Counted from the first letter of the stretch, positions 16,594 to 26,342 are shown. The stretch is 54,549 nt of DNA from Bacteroidota bacterium (GCA_947475165.1 CANJLD010000026.1:1-54549); one strand, 5' to 3'. The notes: a model not told the origin generated them from the sequence alone. A program made the numbers and translations.

Positions 16594-16890
16594 TTGGCAT
16601 TTTGTTTATCAGGGGATGTGGTGATAGCACCCCAAAATTACTTGTTTATGCTAAGTCATCAAGGTCGGTATCAGTCTTCACCAAAACATAAAATTGGAAT
16701 TTTTCAGATTTTAATAAAAGATGAATATTATACAGGTAGATATAACATTTCTCTATCTTTCGCAGTATCTATTGATATTAAGGGGATATTGGAAGTATCA
16801 GTTACCTTTCCTAAACGTGATAGTGTAGCCGAAGTTGTAAGTCAGCGATTCGACATAGCACATTTAATAAATGGGCTTACGACAAATTAA
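16594..16890 (+). CDS. Doubtful ORF (98 aa) in decayed region
   Basis: The frame is open from 16570 and has only a TTG start at 16594. The peptide has plausible beta-strand alternation (IGIFQILIKDEYYTGRYNIS, LEVSVTFPKRD) and a tail (RFDIAHLINGL), so it may be the end of a lost gene, but no family is recognised and no start or ribosome site supports expression. About 30 bp further on, a second orphan frame (16914-17010) reads FLLTDSVANLLPDSLKALFS before a stop, also looking like a gene end. Together they suggest 3' remnants on the plus strand. Confidence 0.2.
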   Translation: MAFCLSGDVVIAPQNYLFMLSHQGRYQSSPKHKIGIFQILIKDEYYTGRYNISLSFAVSIDIKGILEVSVTFPKRDSVAEVVSQRFDIAHLINGLTTN

Positions 16891-17114
16891 CGATAGAGGC
16901 AGAAATGATTACATGAGCATTTTATAAATCGGATGTCTTTCTATTGACAGATTCTGTTGCCAATTTGTTGCCCGATTCGCTGAAAGCCTTATTCAGCAAG
17001 GGTCTTTAGTTTCTGTATCGAAGTACAAATCCAATAAATTCGTAAAAACGAATAATCACCATCAATAACTTGTTTCTATGAGCGCGGGAAACGGAGTTGC
17101 CTGTACTATATAGC

Positions 17115-17327
17115 TTAATCATAAACCTTACTTTTTGTCCTTCTTTTCTTAGGTACATTATTCTTAAAAAGAGGGTTGGTTCGAGTAATACTCTTTAGAT
17201 AAGGGGTTTTTGTGGTGTTCCTTTTACTTAACGATTTCAATATGCGTGTGATTTCATCATGATTACTATTTGCAAACTCAACCACCGCCAATAAATCCTC
17301 AAAATTCAGGTTAGATATTTGAATCAT
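17115..17327 (-). CDS. Small hypothetical protein
   Basis: 70 aa from ATG 17327. An acidic N-terminal half (NLNFEDLLAVVEFANSNHDE) and a strongly basic C-terminal half (KSLSKRNTTKT, PKKRRTKSK). It could be a small nucleic-acid-binding protein or noise; no family is recognised. The stop is followed by AT-rich sequence. No neighbour is close enough to suggest a function. Confidence 0.3.
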   Translation of the reverse strand: MIQISNLNFEDLLAVVEFANSNHDEITRILKSLSKRNTTKTPYLKSITRTNPLFKNNVPKKRRTKSKVYD

Positions 17328-17349
17328 CCCCGCAACACTCGGAAACCCT

Positions 17350-17379
17350 TGTCAGCTCTAGCTTTCAAGGGTTTTTTAT
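17350..17379 (+). terminator. Hairpin followed by T run
   Basis: AACCCTTG and CAAGGGTT form an 8-bp stem around a loop of about 14 nt and are followed by TTTT on the plus strand, the form of an intrinsic terminator. No intact plus-strand gene lies immediately upstream, so it may have belonged to the lost gene whose end is seen near 17010. Confidence 0.45.
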
Positions 17380-17609
17380 TTATAGTATTTATCTAATATA
17401 ATATCGGGGGCACAACAGTAGGTACAACATTCTAATGAATTTATTTACTCAATTACTTAAATACCACCGCATCTTTTTTTGCGAAAACTGTTGCTTGCAA
17501 CCCTTTGTGAAGGGAAAATTTCTTCAAAATAAATTGTAGATTTCAGAACATTTCTTTTACATTTATTTACATTCGCGCCTCTTTATTCTTGACACACAAT
17601 TTTTACATT

Positions 17610-20600
17610 ATGTTAAAGCACTTTACCCGCTATTGTTTAGCACTTGCTCTGGTATTAGGTATTTCTTCGCAAAGTCTGTATGCCACCCACATCAGAGGTT
17701 CCGATATTTCGTTCCGCTGTTTAGGTGGTAATAACTACGAAGTAGTAGTAGCCGTTTACCGCGATTGCAGCGGGGTTACCGTTCCTACTTCCATTAATGT
17801 AAATGTGAATTCACTTTGCGGAACATCTACTGTAACCTGCACCCAAGATGCAGCTACCAGCGGTTTAGAAGTATCGCAACTTTGCCCTACTGCAGTTTCT
17901 ACCTGTGCCGGTGGAAGTTTACCGGGTGTGGAACTTTATACTTACATAGGAAACATTACCATTCAGCCCGGTTGTGGCTTATATACGTTTAGCTATGATG
18001 ACTGCTGCCGTAATACTTCCAACAACTTAGTGGATAATGCTCCGCCAAGTTTGGGATTTTATGTAGAGGCAACCCTCAATAGCGATTTAGTTACCTGCGA
18101 TGCTGCTCCTATATTTACTTCCTTACCGGTTCCTTATTTTTGTGTTAACCAACCGGTAAACTATTCGCATGGTTCTATAGATACTGATGGCGACTCGTTG
18201 GTATATACCTTAATAACTCCTTTAGACCAAGGTGGTGCTAATCATTTTTATCAAGGAGCTTACTCCGCTACCAGCCCATTGCCAACAGCTTCTGGTTTCA
18301 ACTTTGACCCTGCCAGCGGACAAATGACTTTTACTCCAACTCAACAAGGGGTTTATGTAGTAGATGTTTTAGTTACTGAATACCGCAACGGTGTGGTAAT
18401 AGGAACCACTCAACGCGATATTCAAATTGTAATCATCAACTGCTCTAACAATGCACCTACCATTGCTAACTGTTTAAGCAATGCTAACGTAACCGGTGCA
18501 GTGGTAAATGACTGCAACTCGCTTGGTGTTTGCCCTGGAACTACCGTAACCTTTACTATACCGGGTTACGATGCCGATGGTCAGCCAATTACAGTTACTT
18601 CAAATATTGCAGCTTCTATTCCGGGGGCTACGCTTACCACTACCAATGTGGGCGGACCGGATTCAATTGTTACTGTTTTCTCGTGGACTCCTTCTCCTTT
18701 AGATACCGGCTTCCGTTATTTCACGGTTCAGTTTGAAGATAACGCTTGCCCTATCACCGGCTTGCAATTATTTACTTACGACATTACCATATTCGATGGA
18801 ACAGATGCAGGCCCTGACCGTTTCTATTGCACCGGTGGCGGTCCTGTTCAGGTAAATGTTTATGGTGGAACACACTTCAGTTGGTCAACCACTACCGGAA
18901 TGGTTAGTGCTACACCGGATAGTAACGTGGTATTCCTTGCGCCATCAGGCAACACAACCTATATAATAAGTAGCGATTTGCAGGGCGGATGTAAAGATAA
19001 AGACACCATTACTGTGTTCAATGTTCCTTCTTATACTACTAATATCACTACACCGGATGATACTATCTGTTTGCATGAAAGCACCACGCTTACTGTAACT
19101 GCTACACCGCAAAATCAAGGGCCATTCACTTATTCATGGACACCGGTGAATCAGGGAATACTTACACCAACTCAACAAACCACTCAGGTAAAACCTACTG
19201 CTACTACTATGTATCAGGTAGCGGTGGTTTCTAACAGCGGATGTATTGTTAGAGATAGCTTTGAAATTGCAATAAACGGAGTAGGGCCAAGAGTAAGTAT
19301 TCTGCCTTCCGACAATTATGTATGTCCCGGTTCTCTTGTAACTCTTACTGCATCGGTAAGTGCCGTAGATTGCGGACCGGCTCCAGATCCGCAGAATGCA
19401 TGCTTGCCAAACAGCACTTTCGATTTGCAGGATGTAGGAACAGGAACTGGTGCTGCCGGAGTTAACACTACTCCGTACACTGGTTTTTATATGGATGGAA
19501 GAGTGCAGTATTTATACCGTGCTTCTGAATTACAGGCATTAGGTCTAACAGCTGGTGCAATTACTGATATTGCATTTAACGTATCTACCAAAGCCAGTAC
19601 ACAACCTTACAATGCTTTTACAATTAAAATGACTTGTACTTCGCTCGATAACCTTCCTACTAATTATGTAGCCGGTTTATCGCAGGTGCTTAATCCGGTA
19701 TCGTATACTACCACCACCGGTTGGAATAACCACACTTTAGATATTCCTTATAACTGGGATGGTTTTTCTAACTTGATTATAGAAGTTTGCTACGATAACA
19801 GTTCTTACACTGGTTATGACCAAGTGTTTTATACGCCTACTTCATTTACCAACTCTGTACTTTGGGCAAATAACGATTTAGCTACTCAATCAGGTTGCAG
19901 TGGAATTACATTTACTACTCCGGGTGTTAACCGACCAAACACAGAGTTTGTAATGTGCAAAGCACCGCTTACCAATTACAACTTTACCTGGACAGGAAGT
20001 AATGGCACAACCTTGCCAGATACTTCTATTGTAACCGTACCGGTTAACAGTAATGTTGATTACAACTTAATAGTAACCGATGCCAACTGTCAGGGCGATA
20101 CAAGTATTAGTTTATTTGTAGATACTGCAGTTTTAATCAGTTTAGGAAACGATACAGCTGTTTGCGGAAACGATACTTTGCAATTGAATGCAGCATTATT
20201 ACACCCTGCTGTTCCTTTCTGTATTCCGGGCTATAACTTGAGTGCTATTCCTTATGCAACTATTGCACCTACCGGTACTACTACAACCGGTCCGGCTGGC
20301 GATGATGTGGTAAGTGCATCTTTAGCTATGCCATTCAATTTTAACTTCTTCTGTAACTCGGTTTCTAATTACATTATTTCAACCAACGGATTTATTTCAT
20401 TCAGCACTGGTCAGGGTGCCGGTTGTTGTGCAGGGCAATCTGTGCCGGATGTAAATACACCTAATAATTTGATTGCACTTTGTTGGGCAGATTTGAATAC
20501 TACGGCAGGAGGAAACATCGACCGCTTTGTAACCGGAACAACACCTAATCAGGTTTTAGTTGTTAGATGGAACAACGTTTCGCATTACACAGGCGGTGGA

Positions 20601-22628
20601 AACATTACAGGTGAAATGCACCTTTATGAAACTACGAATGTGATAGAATTAATGGTTGGTTCGCAAACACACCCTACACATATAAATACGCTTGGTATTG
20701 AAAATAACAACGGGACATATGGGTTAACGCCAGCCGGTTACAACTCGGCAGCGTGGACGGTAAGCTCACCGGTAGCATTCCGCTTTACTCCGCAATCAGC
20801 AGGTAATGCGGTAACGAATGTGTCATGGACTCCTACTACAGGTTTATCAAGCGATACTATTCTTAACCCTAAAGCATTCCCTGCGGTTACTACTACTTAT
20901 ATTGTGAACGCAACCTTTACTAATGGTTGCACTTCGCACGATACTATTAAAGTATCTATCGGCAACTTCCCGCACACTTTAGCTGCTGTGCCGGATAGTA
21001 TTTGTGTTGGAGATACCACACACCTTATCTTCAACGGTAACGGGGTTTCTTATTTGTGGACACCGAACGGAAGTATCTCTTCAATTACAGCACAAAGCCC
21101 TTTTGCTTGGCCGTATAATACTACCACCTATCATGTTACTGCTTTCGATTCAATTGGCTGCCGAGTAGATGATACGTTGAATGTTATTGTAAAAGACCAT
21201 TCTGCATCGCTTGGTGCAGATGCGGCTATTTGTCCTTACGATTCATTAACCTTAATCCCTACTGGTGGGCCTTATGTTTCATACTTGTGGTCAACCGGTG
21301 CTAATACACCTACTATTACTACCGGTGCTCAAACTGCATCTACACAAAGTTATTTTGTAAGAGTAAATGACGGACAGTGTACTTATAACTCCGATACGGT
21401 TATTATTTCTGAATTTGTATTGAATCCGATTGGGGTTCAGCCAAGTGGCGATACCGGTGTTTGTGTTGGTGAAACTATTGTGTTGGGAGCAGATGGCGGT
21501 TATGATGTTTACCTATGGAGCAATGGAGCAAATACACAGTTTATCACTACCGGTACTGCAGGTTTCTATTCATACATAGCTGTTGATACCAATGGTTGCA
21601 CACTTTACTCGCAGGATACTGCGCATGTAATTGTGGCACAACCGCCAGTGGCAGCGATTATTGTGAGTGACGATACTATTTGTGAGAATCAATCTACTTC
21701 GCTACTTACTGTAAATCCGGTAACCGGTATTGATTACTTCTGGAATCCGGGAGGTGTTCAGAACGATTCCTTCACTGTTTCTACAGCCGGTGATTACTAT
21801 TTAATTGCCAGCGATAACGGATGTAATAGTTACGATACGGTTACTATTGCCAGCGTTGTTCCACCGGTGGCAGATTTAGGAGCCGACCAAACAATGTGCA
21901 GTTGCGATACGGCCATTGTTCTTACTTCAAACGTAATCGGAACTTATCTGTGGTCGAATGCGGCAACTACGCCAAGCATTTCGGTAACAAGCACCGGTAT
22001 TTACACACTTACTGTAACTGACCTTAATAATTGTAGCGCGAGCGATGCTGCGGATATTACTATCCGTTGTTTAACGGTGAATGCTTTTGTAGCAGACCCG
22101 CCAAGTGCAACCGTATTTGTAGGAGGAACTGCAACGCTGAATGTTGATTCGTTTAGCTACAACAGCAATTTTACTTATATCTGGACACCTTCAACTTACT
22201 TACAGGACACAACTATTCAGCAGCCTTATGTTCAGTCGCCTCAGGTTACTACTACCTATTTGGTGCAGGTTACCGATGTGGTGAACGGATGCGTAGCTTA
22301 CGACAGTGTTCGTTTAGCAGTAGTTCCACCGGGTGTTCCGCCAATGCCAAATGCGTTCTCTCCAAATGGTGATGGGGCAAATGATGTTTACGGTCCGTAT
22401 TTCCCACCTTCTTTACAGGGTGCTTACACTATTGTAACCATGAGAATTTACAATCGTTGGGGACAATTGGTTTACAACGGCAATGGCTATTGGGACGGAA
22501 CTTTCAGCGGGTCTTTACAACCGGCCGATACTTATTTCTATTACGTAACTATTTCGGGACCTGACCAAAACAACCCGAATGTGAATATTAATTACAACTT
22601 AACCGGTGCATTCACATTGTTGCATTGA
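17610..22628 (+). CDS. Giant T9SS type B (gliding-type CTD) multi-domain surface protein
   Basis: 1672 aa from the ATG at 17610; a TTG seven codons upstream is less likely because the signal peptide (MLKHFTRYCLALALVLGISS, cleavage near YA/THIRG) starts at the ATG. Residues about 25-280 are a Cys-rich N-terminal module seen in many Bacteroidota adhesins (THIRGSDISFRCLGGNNYEV, YDDCCRN). A long series of Ig/PKD-like modules follows, with 'Y.WSxGAxT', 'ICxGxS' and 'TxTYxV' strings. The C-terminus (about 1590-1672) is a type B sorting domain: PNAFSPNGDGANDVYGP, IYNRWGQLVY, WDGTFSG, DTYFYYVTI. Such proteins are exported by the T9SS with help from a PorP/SprF partner, encoded just downstream. Probably a cell-surface adhesin related in role to SprB. 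Confidence 0.9.
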   Translation: MLKHFTRYCLALALVLGISSQSLYATHIRGSDISFRCLGGNNYEVVVAVYRDCSGVTVPTSINVNVNSLCGTSTVTCTQDAATSGLEVSQLCPTAVSTCAGGSLPGVELYTYIGNITIQPGCGLYTFSYDDCCRNTSNNLVDNAPPSLGFYVEATLNSDLVTCDAAPIFTSLPVPYFCVNQPVNYSHGSIDTDGDSLVYTLITPLDQGGANHFYQGAYSATSPLPTASGFNFDPASGQMTFTPTQQGVYVVDVLVTEYRNGVVIGTTQRDIQIVIINCSNNAPTIANCLSNANVTGAVVNDCNSLGVCPGTTVTFTIPGYDADGQPITVTSNIAASIPGATLTTTNVGGPDSIVTVFSWTPSPLDTGFRYFTVQFEDNACPITGLQLFTYDITIFDGTDAGPDRFYCTGGGPVQVNVYGGTHFSWSTTTGMVSATPDSNVVFLAPSGNTTYIISSDLQGGCKDKDTITVFNVPSYTTNITTPDDTICLHESTTLTVTATPQNQGPFTYSWTPVNQGILTPTQQTTQVKPTATTMYQVAVVSNSGCIVRDSFEIAINGVGPRVSILPSDNYVCPGSLVTLTASVSAVDCGPAPDPQNACLPNSTFDLQDVGTGTGAAGVNTTPYTGFYMDGRVQYLYRASELQALGLTAGAITDIAFNVSTKASTQPYNAFTIKMTCTSLDNLPTNYVAGLSQVLNPVSYTTTTGWNNHTLDIPYNWDGFSNLIIEVCYDNSSYTGYDQVFYTPTSFTNSVLWANNDLATQSGCSGITFTTPGVNRPNTEFVMCKAPLTNYNFTWTGSNGTTLPDTSIVTVPVNSNVDYNLIVTDANCQGDTSISLFVDTAVLISLGNDTAVCGNDTLQLNAALLHPAVPFCIPGYNLSAIPYATIAPTGTTTTGPAGDDVVSASLAMPFNFNFFCNSVSNYIISTNGFISFSTGQGAGCCAGQSVPDVNTPNNLIALCWADLNTTAGGNIDRFVTGTTPNQVLVVRWNNVSHYTGGGNITGEMHLYETTNVIELMVGSQTHPTHINTLGIENNNGTYGLTPAGYNSAAWTVSSPVAFRFTPQSAGNAVTNVSWTPTTGLSSDTILNPKAFPAVTTTYIVNATFTNGCTSHDTIKVSIGNFPHTLAAVPDSICVGDTTHLIFNGNGVSYLWTPNGSISSITAQSPFAWPYNTTTYHVTAFDSIGCRVDDTLNVIVKDHSASLGADAAICPYDSLTLIPTGGPYVSYLWSTGANTPTITTGAQTASTQSYFVRVNDGQCTYNSDTVIISEFVLNPIGVQPSGDTGVCVGETIVLGADGGYDVYLWSNGANTQFITTGTAGFYSYIAVDTNGCTLYSQDTAHVIVAQPPVAAIIVSDDTICENQSTSLLTVNPVTGIDYFWNPGGVQNDSFTVSTAGDYYLIASDNGCNSYDTVTIASVVPPVADLGADQTMCSCDTAIVLTSNVIGTYLWSNAATTPSISVTSTGIYTLTVTDLNNCSASDAADITIRCLTVNAFVADPPSATVFVGGTATLNVDSFSYNSNFTYIWTPSTYLQDTTIQQPYVQSPQVTTTYLVQVTDVVNGCVAYDSVRLAVVPPGVPPMPNAFSPNGDGANDVYGPYFPPSLQGAYTIVTMRIYNRWGQLVYNGNGYWDGTFSGSLQPADTYFYYVTISGPDQNNPNVNINYNLTGAFTLLH

Positions 22629-22673
22629 TAATTTGATAATGGAGTAAGCTAATTCAACATTGTTATAAACATA

Positions 22674-22714
22674 CCTGCATGGCACTCGGTTTTTTATCCG
22701 CAATATCATGCAGG
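22674..22714 (+). other. Inverted repeat between adhesin and sprF-like gene
   Basis: CCTGCATG at 22674-22681 and CATGCAGG at 22707-22714 form an 8-bp perfect stem with a 25-nt spacer, in the 127-bp gap between the adhesin and the PorP/SprF gene. There is no T run after it, so it may be a partial attenuator, an mRNA-stability element or chance. Confidence 0.3.
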
Positions 22715-22755
22715 TTTGGAAAAAAATATTTTCTTTGAACCCTAATAAATAAGAC

Positions 22756-23817
22756 ATGCTCATGAACTTTAGATTCTACGCAATTTTAGCTTTACTATTC
22801 GGAACCCTGACACTGAGTGCACAAGACATTCACTTCTCACAGTTCTATTCTTCTCCGCTAACCCTTAACCCTGCAATGACCGGAAACTTTAACGGTTTCT
22901 ATCGTATTACAGGAATTTACCGTAATCAATATCCTGGTTTATCGAATAATAAGCCGGTATTTTCTACGCCATCGGTAAGTGTTGACCTTTCGCTTTTGCG
23001 TGATAAGATTAAGAATGGTGCTTTGGGAGTCGGTCTTGTTTTCGTGAACGATCAGCAAAACGGAAAAACATTCAATCAAAATCAAATTCTTGCTTCGCTT
23101 GCCTACAACATGAGTTTTGGTAAAAACGGAATCTTCCAATTAGGATTGGGATTACAAGGAGGAATTGCAATGACCAAAATGGATTTCAGCAAGTTTGAAT
23201 TCAATGATGGTTTCAATTCTGATTTAACTTACAATGATAGTTATAACGGAGAAACTTTCAATAATGGAAACAAAATGAAAGGTGTTTTCAATGCCGGATT
23301 ATTTGCGAAATCTGAATTCTATAAAGGAATGCGTGTTTATGCAGGTTATGCTTTCAACAATGCAACCAACTACAAACAGGATTTTTTAGCTAACAGTGCT
23401 ACTTACCGTCTTCCTTTCCGCCACACTATTCACGGTGGATTTGAATTTGATTACAAAGACAAAGCAGTTTTCATTCCTGGAGTTTTATTTATGACTCAGG
23501 CAAAAGCTGCACAGGTTAACTTTGGTTTAACTGCCGGAGTGCATGTAGTTAAAGGCGATGCTGCTAAGCGCGCTACTTTATACTTAGGCTTATGGAATCG
23601 TTTGAACACAGGTAACTACACGTTAATTCCTAAGATTGGTTTTGAATACAAAGGTTTCAGAGCAGGTTTTGCTTACGATGTTCACTTGTCGAAACAATAT
23701 GGCGACCACAAGAGCATTGGCGGACCGCTGCCACAAGGCTTTGAAGTTACTTTAAGCTACATCGGCAACATCTTTACTCCGAAAGAAGATAATTATCTCT
23801 TCAATCCACGTTACTAA
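22756..23817 (+). CDS. PorP/SprF family T9SS outer-membrane protein
   Basis: 353 aa; either the first Met or the one two codons later could start it, and both give a signal peptide ending in LSAQD. The mature N-terminus DIHFSQFYSSPLTLNPAMTG is the diagnostic start of the PorP/SprF family, which forms outer-membrane beta-barrels needed for export or anchoring of type B T9SS substrates. Beta-strand alternation with Gly and aromatic residues continues to the C-terminus. It lies between a type B substrate and an OmpA/PorE-like gene, the common Bacteroidota trio, and most likely serves the 1672-aa adhesin upstream. Confidence 0.92.
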   Translation: MLMNFRFYAILALLFGTLTLSAQDIHFSQFYSSPLTLNPAMTGNFNGFYRITGIYRNQYPGLSNNKPVFSTPSVSVDLSLLRDKIKNGALGVGLVFVNDQQNGKTFNQNQILASLAYNMSFGKNGIFQLGLGLQGGIAMTKMDFSKFEFNDGFNSDLTYNDSYNGETFNNGNKMKGVFNAGLFAKSEFYKGMRVYAGYAFNNATNYKQDFLANSATYRLPFRHTIHGGFEFDYKDKAVFIPGVLFMTQAKAAQVNFGLTAGVHVVKGDAAKRATLYLGLWNRLNTGNYTLIPKIGFEYKGFRAGFAYDVHLSKQYGDHKSIGGPLPQGFEVTLSYIGNIFTPKEDNYLFNPRY

Positions 23818-23870
23818 AATTTAGAAGAACACAGAACTTTAATTAACCCTTAAGTAAATAAGCACACATT

Positions 23871-25961
23871 ATGAAGTATTTTCTATTAGCGTTGTTGATT
23901 CCCCTGACCGTGTTTGCCAACGCGCAAGATGGCTCGAAGCTGAAGAACGTAGAGAAGTATCCGAAGGTGAAATGGCGCAAGAAGGTGAAGATTGCGAAAT
24001 TGAAAATTTCGGAAGGCAGTTACTATAACGCAGCACAATATCTCGAAGATGCGTATAAAGTAAAGCCGGATAAAATTCAAATTCCTCATTTGCTGGGCGA
24101 TGTAAACCGTTACTTACGCGATTACGAAGCGGCTGAGAAATATTACAAGGCTGTAATTGACAAAGATGCAGAAGCTTATGTAGCTGACCAGTTTCATTTA
24201 GCGCAAATGCAGCACATGAATGGTAAGTATGAAGAAGCTAAGAAAACGTATAACGATTATATTAAGGCTCCGCTTGGTAAGAAAGATATAAGCTACAAAG
24301 CGTTAGCTAAAATTGGAATTGAAGGATGCGATACGGCTCTTGTTCTTACCAAATCTCCAACAAAAATTAAGGTAGAAAAAACTGAAGGCAATTTGAATAG
24401 CACTATTCAGGATTTTTCTCCAAAGCCAATAAAGGGAGGAGTTCTTTTCTCATCGCAGAAGACAGATACAGCAGTAAACATGACTACTTCTACTGCTAAT
24501 ACGCACACTTCTATTTTTAAAGCAGAAAAATCAGGGAAGGCTTATACTAACAAAACAGAATTGCTTTCGCCACCAAACGACCCGAAAGCAAACGTTTGTA
24601 ACGCAGTATACGCACCAGACGAAAATTCTTTAGTATTTACAAAATGTGTTCCTTCAACGGGCGACCAAAATAGATTAGATTGCAAACTTTACCGCTCTAC
24701 AAAGAATGGTGCTGAATGGAACGAAGCAGAAGAATTGAAAGGTTTGAACCATGTAGAAGGAACTACAACTGAACCGGCATTTGGTGTAGACAATGAAGGC
24801 AACGCTATCCTTTACTTTGTAAGCGACCGTAAAGGCGGCAAAGGTGGATTAGATATTTACTATGCTAAAGTAAATGCTGACGGAACTTTTGGTGCAGCTA
24901 CAAACGCAGGAGACCAGGTAAACACAGTTGGTGATGATATCACTCCGTTCTACGATAAGAAAAACAAATTGCTTTATTTCTCGTCTGATGGTCATCCTTC
25001 TTTAGGAGGGTTGGACGTGTTTAAAGTTGCCGGAACACCGGGTGACTGGACAAACGGTGCGGTAAACGCGGGCGTGCCTATCAACTCACCGGCTGATGAT
25101 TTGTATTTTGCTTTAGATGAAAAAGCAGCTAAAGGCTTTATGGTATCTAACCGTGTAGGAACAACATCTCCGCGTGGTGCTACTTGTTGCGATGATATCT
25201 GGACAGTAATTATTCAGCGCGATGTGGTTTTGCAAGGTATTTATGTGAAGAGAGGCGATGCTACGAATACACCAATACTTGGAGTAGATGCTTCGATGTA
25301 TAAAGTAGAGGGAAATAATTTTGCCTTTGTTGGTAATGCAATTACCAATCCGGTGCCGTTTGTTTTCCCTGTTAATAGAAGCACTTCTTACAAGATAAAC
25401 GGTAACAAAGAAGGCTACTGGCCTTCTATTGATAATATTACTGTTGCGGAAGAGGAAGAGCGCGATACTATTTCGCAAATCTTCTACTTAGACCCTATTA
25501 TCAAAATTCATATCAAAATACCGAATGTTTATTTTGCTTTCGATAAATCGAATGTGATTGATTTCTACAAAACTCAAATTGACTCTGTTGTTCAAGTGTT
25601 GAATGCTCACCCGGGTTACTCGGTTGAAGTACAAGGTCACACCGATAGCAAAGGAACAGATGAATACAACGAGAAGCTTTCTTTACGTAGAGCTAACGAG
25701 GTGAAAACTTTCTTGATTAAGAAGAAAGCGATTGCCGAAAGCAGAATTGTGGTGAAAACATTCGGAGAAAAAATTTCTGCTGTTCCCAATGAATTGCCAA
25801 ATGGTGAAGATGATCCTGAAGGTAGAGCAAGAAACAGAAGAGTTGAATTCAAATTGATATCTGACAAGGTTGATGATGCTCCTGAATACGAAAGCTACGG
25901 GGAAGTGGTGAAAGAAGTAAAAACCGGACCCGGCTTTACCTACCAAAAAAAGAAAAAGTAA
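23871..25961 (+). CDS. PorE-like OmpA-family protein (TPR, beta-propeller, CRD, OmpA domain)
   Basis: 696 aa, signal peptide 1-18 (VFANAQ). Order of parts: TPR-like helices (about 30-150, YYNAAQYLEDAYKVKPDK), a PD40/WD40-like propeller (about 160-445, with YFVSDRKGGKGGLDIYYAK and YFSSDGHPSLGGLDVFK), a carboxypeptidase-regulatory-type beta-sandwich (about 450-530) and an OmpA C-terminal peptidoglycan-binding domain (about 545-680, VYFAFDKSNV, GHTDSKGTDEYNEKLSLRRA, RARNRRVEF). This is the architecture of PorE, the periplasmic T9SS component that ties the machine to peptidoglycan, although many paralogues accompany SprF-type proteins. Last gene of the trio, closed by a strong hairpin. Confidence 0.88.
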   Translation: MKYFLLALLIPLTVFANAQDGSKLKNVEKYPKVKWRKKVKIAKLKISEGSYYNAAQYLEDAYKVKPDKIQIPHLLGDVNRYLRDYEAAEKYYKAVIDKDAEAYVADQFHLAQMQHMNGKYEEAKKTYNDYIKAPLGKKDISYKALAKIGIEGCDTALVLTKSPTKIKVEKTEGNLNSTIQDFSPKPIKGGVLFSSQKTDTAVNMTTSTANTHTSIFKAEKSGKAYTNKTELLSPPNDPKANVCNAVYAPDENSLVFTKCVPSTGDQNRLDCKLYRSTKNGAEWNEAEELKGLNHVEGTTTEPAFGVDNEGNAILYFVSDRKGGKGGLDIYYAKVNADGTFGAATNAGDQVNTVGDDITPFYDKKNKLLYFSSDGHPSLGGLDVFKVAGTPGDWTNGAVNAGVPINSPADDLYFALDEKAAKGFMVSNRVGTTSPRGATCCDDIWTVIIQRDVVLQGIYVKRGDATNTPILGVDASMYKVEGNNFAFVGNAITNPVPFVFPVNRSTSYKINGNKEGYWPSIDNITVAEEEERDTISQIFYLDPIIKIHIKIPNVYFAFDKSNVIDFYKTQIDSVVQVLNAHPGYSVEVQGHTDSKGTDEYNEKLSLRRANEVKTFLIKKKAIAESRIVVKTFGEKISAVPNELPNGEDDPEGRARNRRVEFKLISDKVDDAPEYESYGEVVKEVKTGPGFTYQKKKK

Positions 25962-25972
25962 AACAGCCACTT

Positions 25973-26018
25973 ATAAAAGCAAAAGCCCTTTGGTCAGCCA
26001 AAGGGCTTTTGCTTTTAT
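25973..26018 (+). terminator. Strong bidirectional intrinsic terminator
   Basis: A perfect 21-bp inverted repeat (arms 25973-25993 and 25998-26018) with the 4-nt loop TCAG; the core is AGCCCTTTGG/CCAAAGGGCT and T-rich ends lie on both sides. It ends the adhesin-sprF-porE unit and could also stop transcription from the right. Confidence 0.9.
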
Positions 26019-26078
26019 ACAAATTCCTGAAAACAAAATACTGTTCAAGAACTATTCTTTGATGTTGTAAGTGGAACG

Positions 26079-26342
26079 TCCTCGAAAGTCAATTGTAACC
26101 CCTCGAAACTCATTTTGGTGTCCTCGAAAGTCATTTGAGTGTCCTCGAAAGTCAATTGTAACCCCTCGAAACTCATTTTGGTGTCCTCGAAAGTCATTTG
26201 AGTGTCCTCGAAAGTCAATTGTAACTCCTCGAAACTCATTTTGGTGTCCTCGAAAGTCATTTGAGTGTCCTCGAAAATCAATTGTAACTCCTCGAAGGTC
26301 ATTTTGGTGTCCTCGAAACTAATTTTGATATCCTCGATGAAC
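26079..26342. repeat. Tandem array of twelve 21-bp units (63-bp higher-order repeat)
   Basis: The core TCCTCGAAA recurs every 21 bp from 26079 (12 full units plus a partial one). The units come in three types (endings CAATTGTAAC, CATTTTGGTG, CATTTGAGTG) that alternate in fixed order, giving a 63-bp higher-order period repeated four times; the last copy has diverged. Because 21 is a multiple of three, frames stay open on both strands as heptad repeats (TFEDTQM, TFEDTKM, SFEGLQL on minus; CPRKSFE, CPRKSIV on plus), but only TTG or GTG starts are available, so coding is doubtful. There are no spacers, so it is not a CRISPR array. Confidence 0.95.

Larger units (their letters stand above)
16377..17609. 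other. Gene-poor degenerate interval
   Basis: Apart from the fragments listed separately I see only AT-rich sequence here. It contains several short peptides resembling gene ends on both strands, a hairpin at 17350-17379, and at 17409-17430 two imperfect direct copies of GGCACAACA/GGTACAACA, the kind of short direct repeat found near integrase sites. I saw no integrase, tRNA or tmRNA. The palindrome ACCGGT, frequent elsewhere in the window, is absent. Confidence 0.4.

Noticed and set aside
17350-17430. tmRNA or tRNA attachment site for an integrase
   Set aside because: The hairpin and the GGCACAACA/GGTACAACA pair suggest it, but no tRNA/tmRNA sequence or integrase gene is visible.
22756-25961. 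Naming the PorP/SprF and OmpA genes sprF and porE
   Set aside because: Bacteroidota carry many paralogues; domain layout alone cannot tell the core T9SS gene from a substrate-specific copy, so no symbols were given.
26079-26342. CRISPR array
   Set aside because: Units are contiguous with no unique spacers and no cas genes are present; the same holds for 53664-53905.
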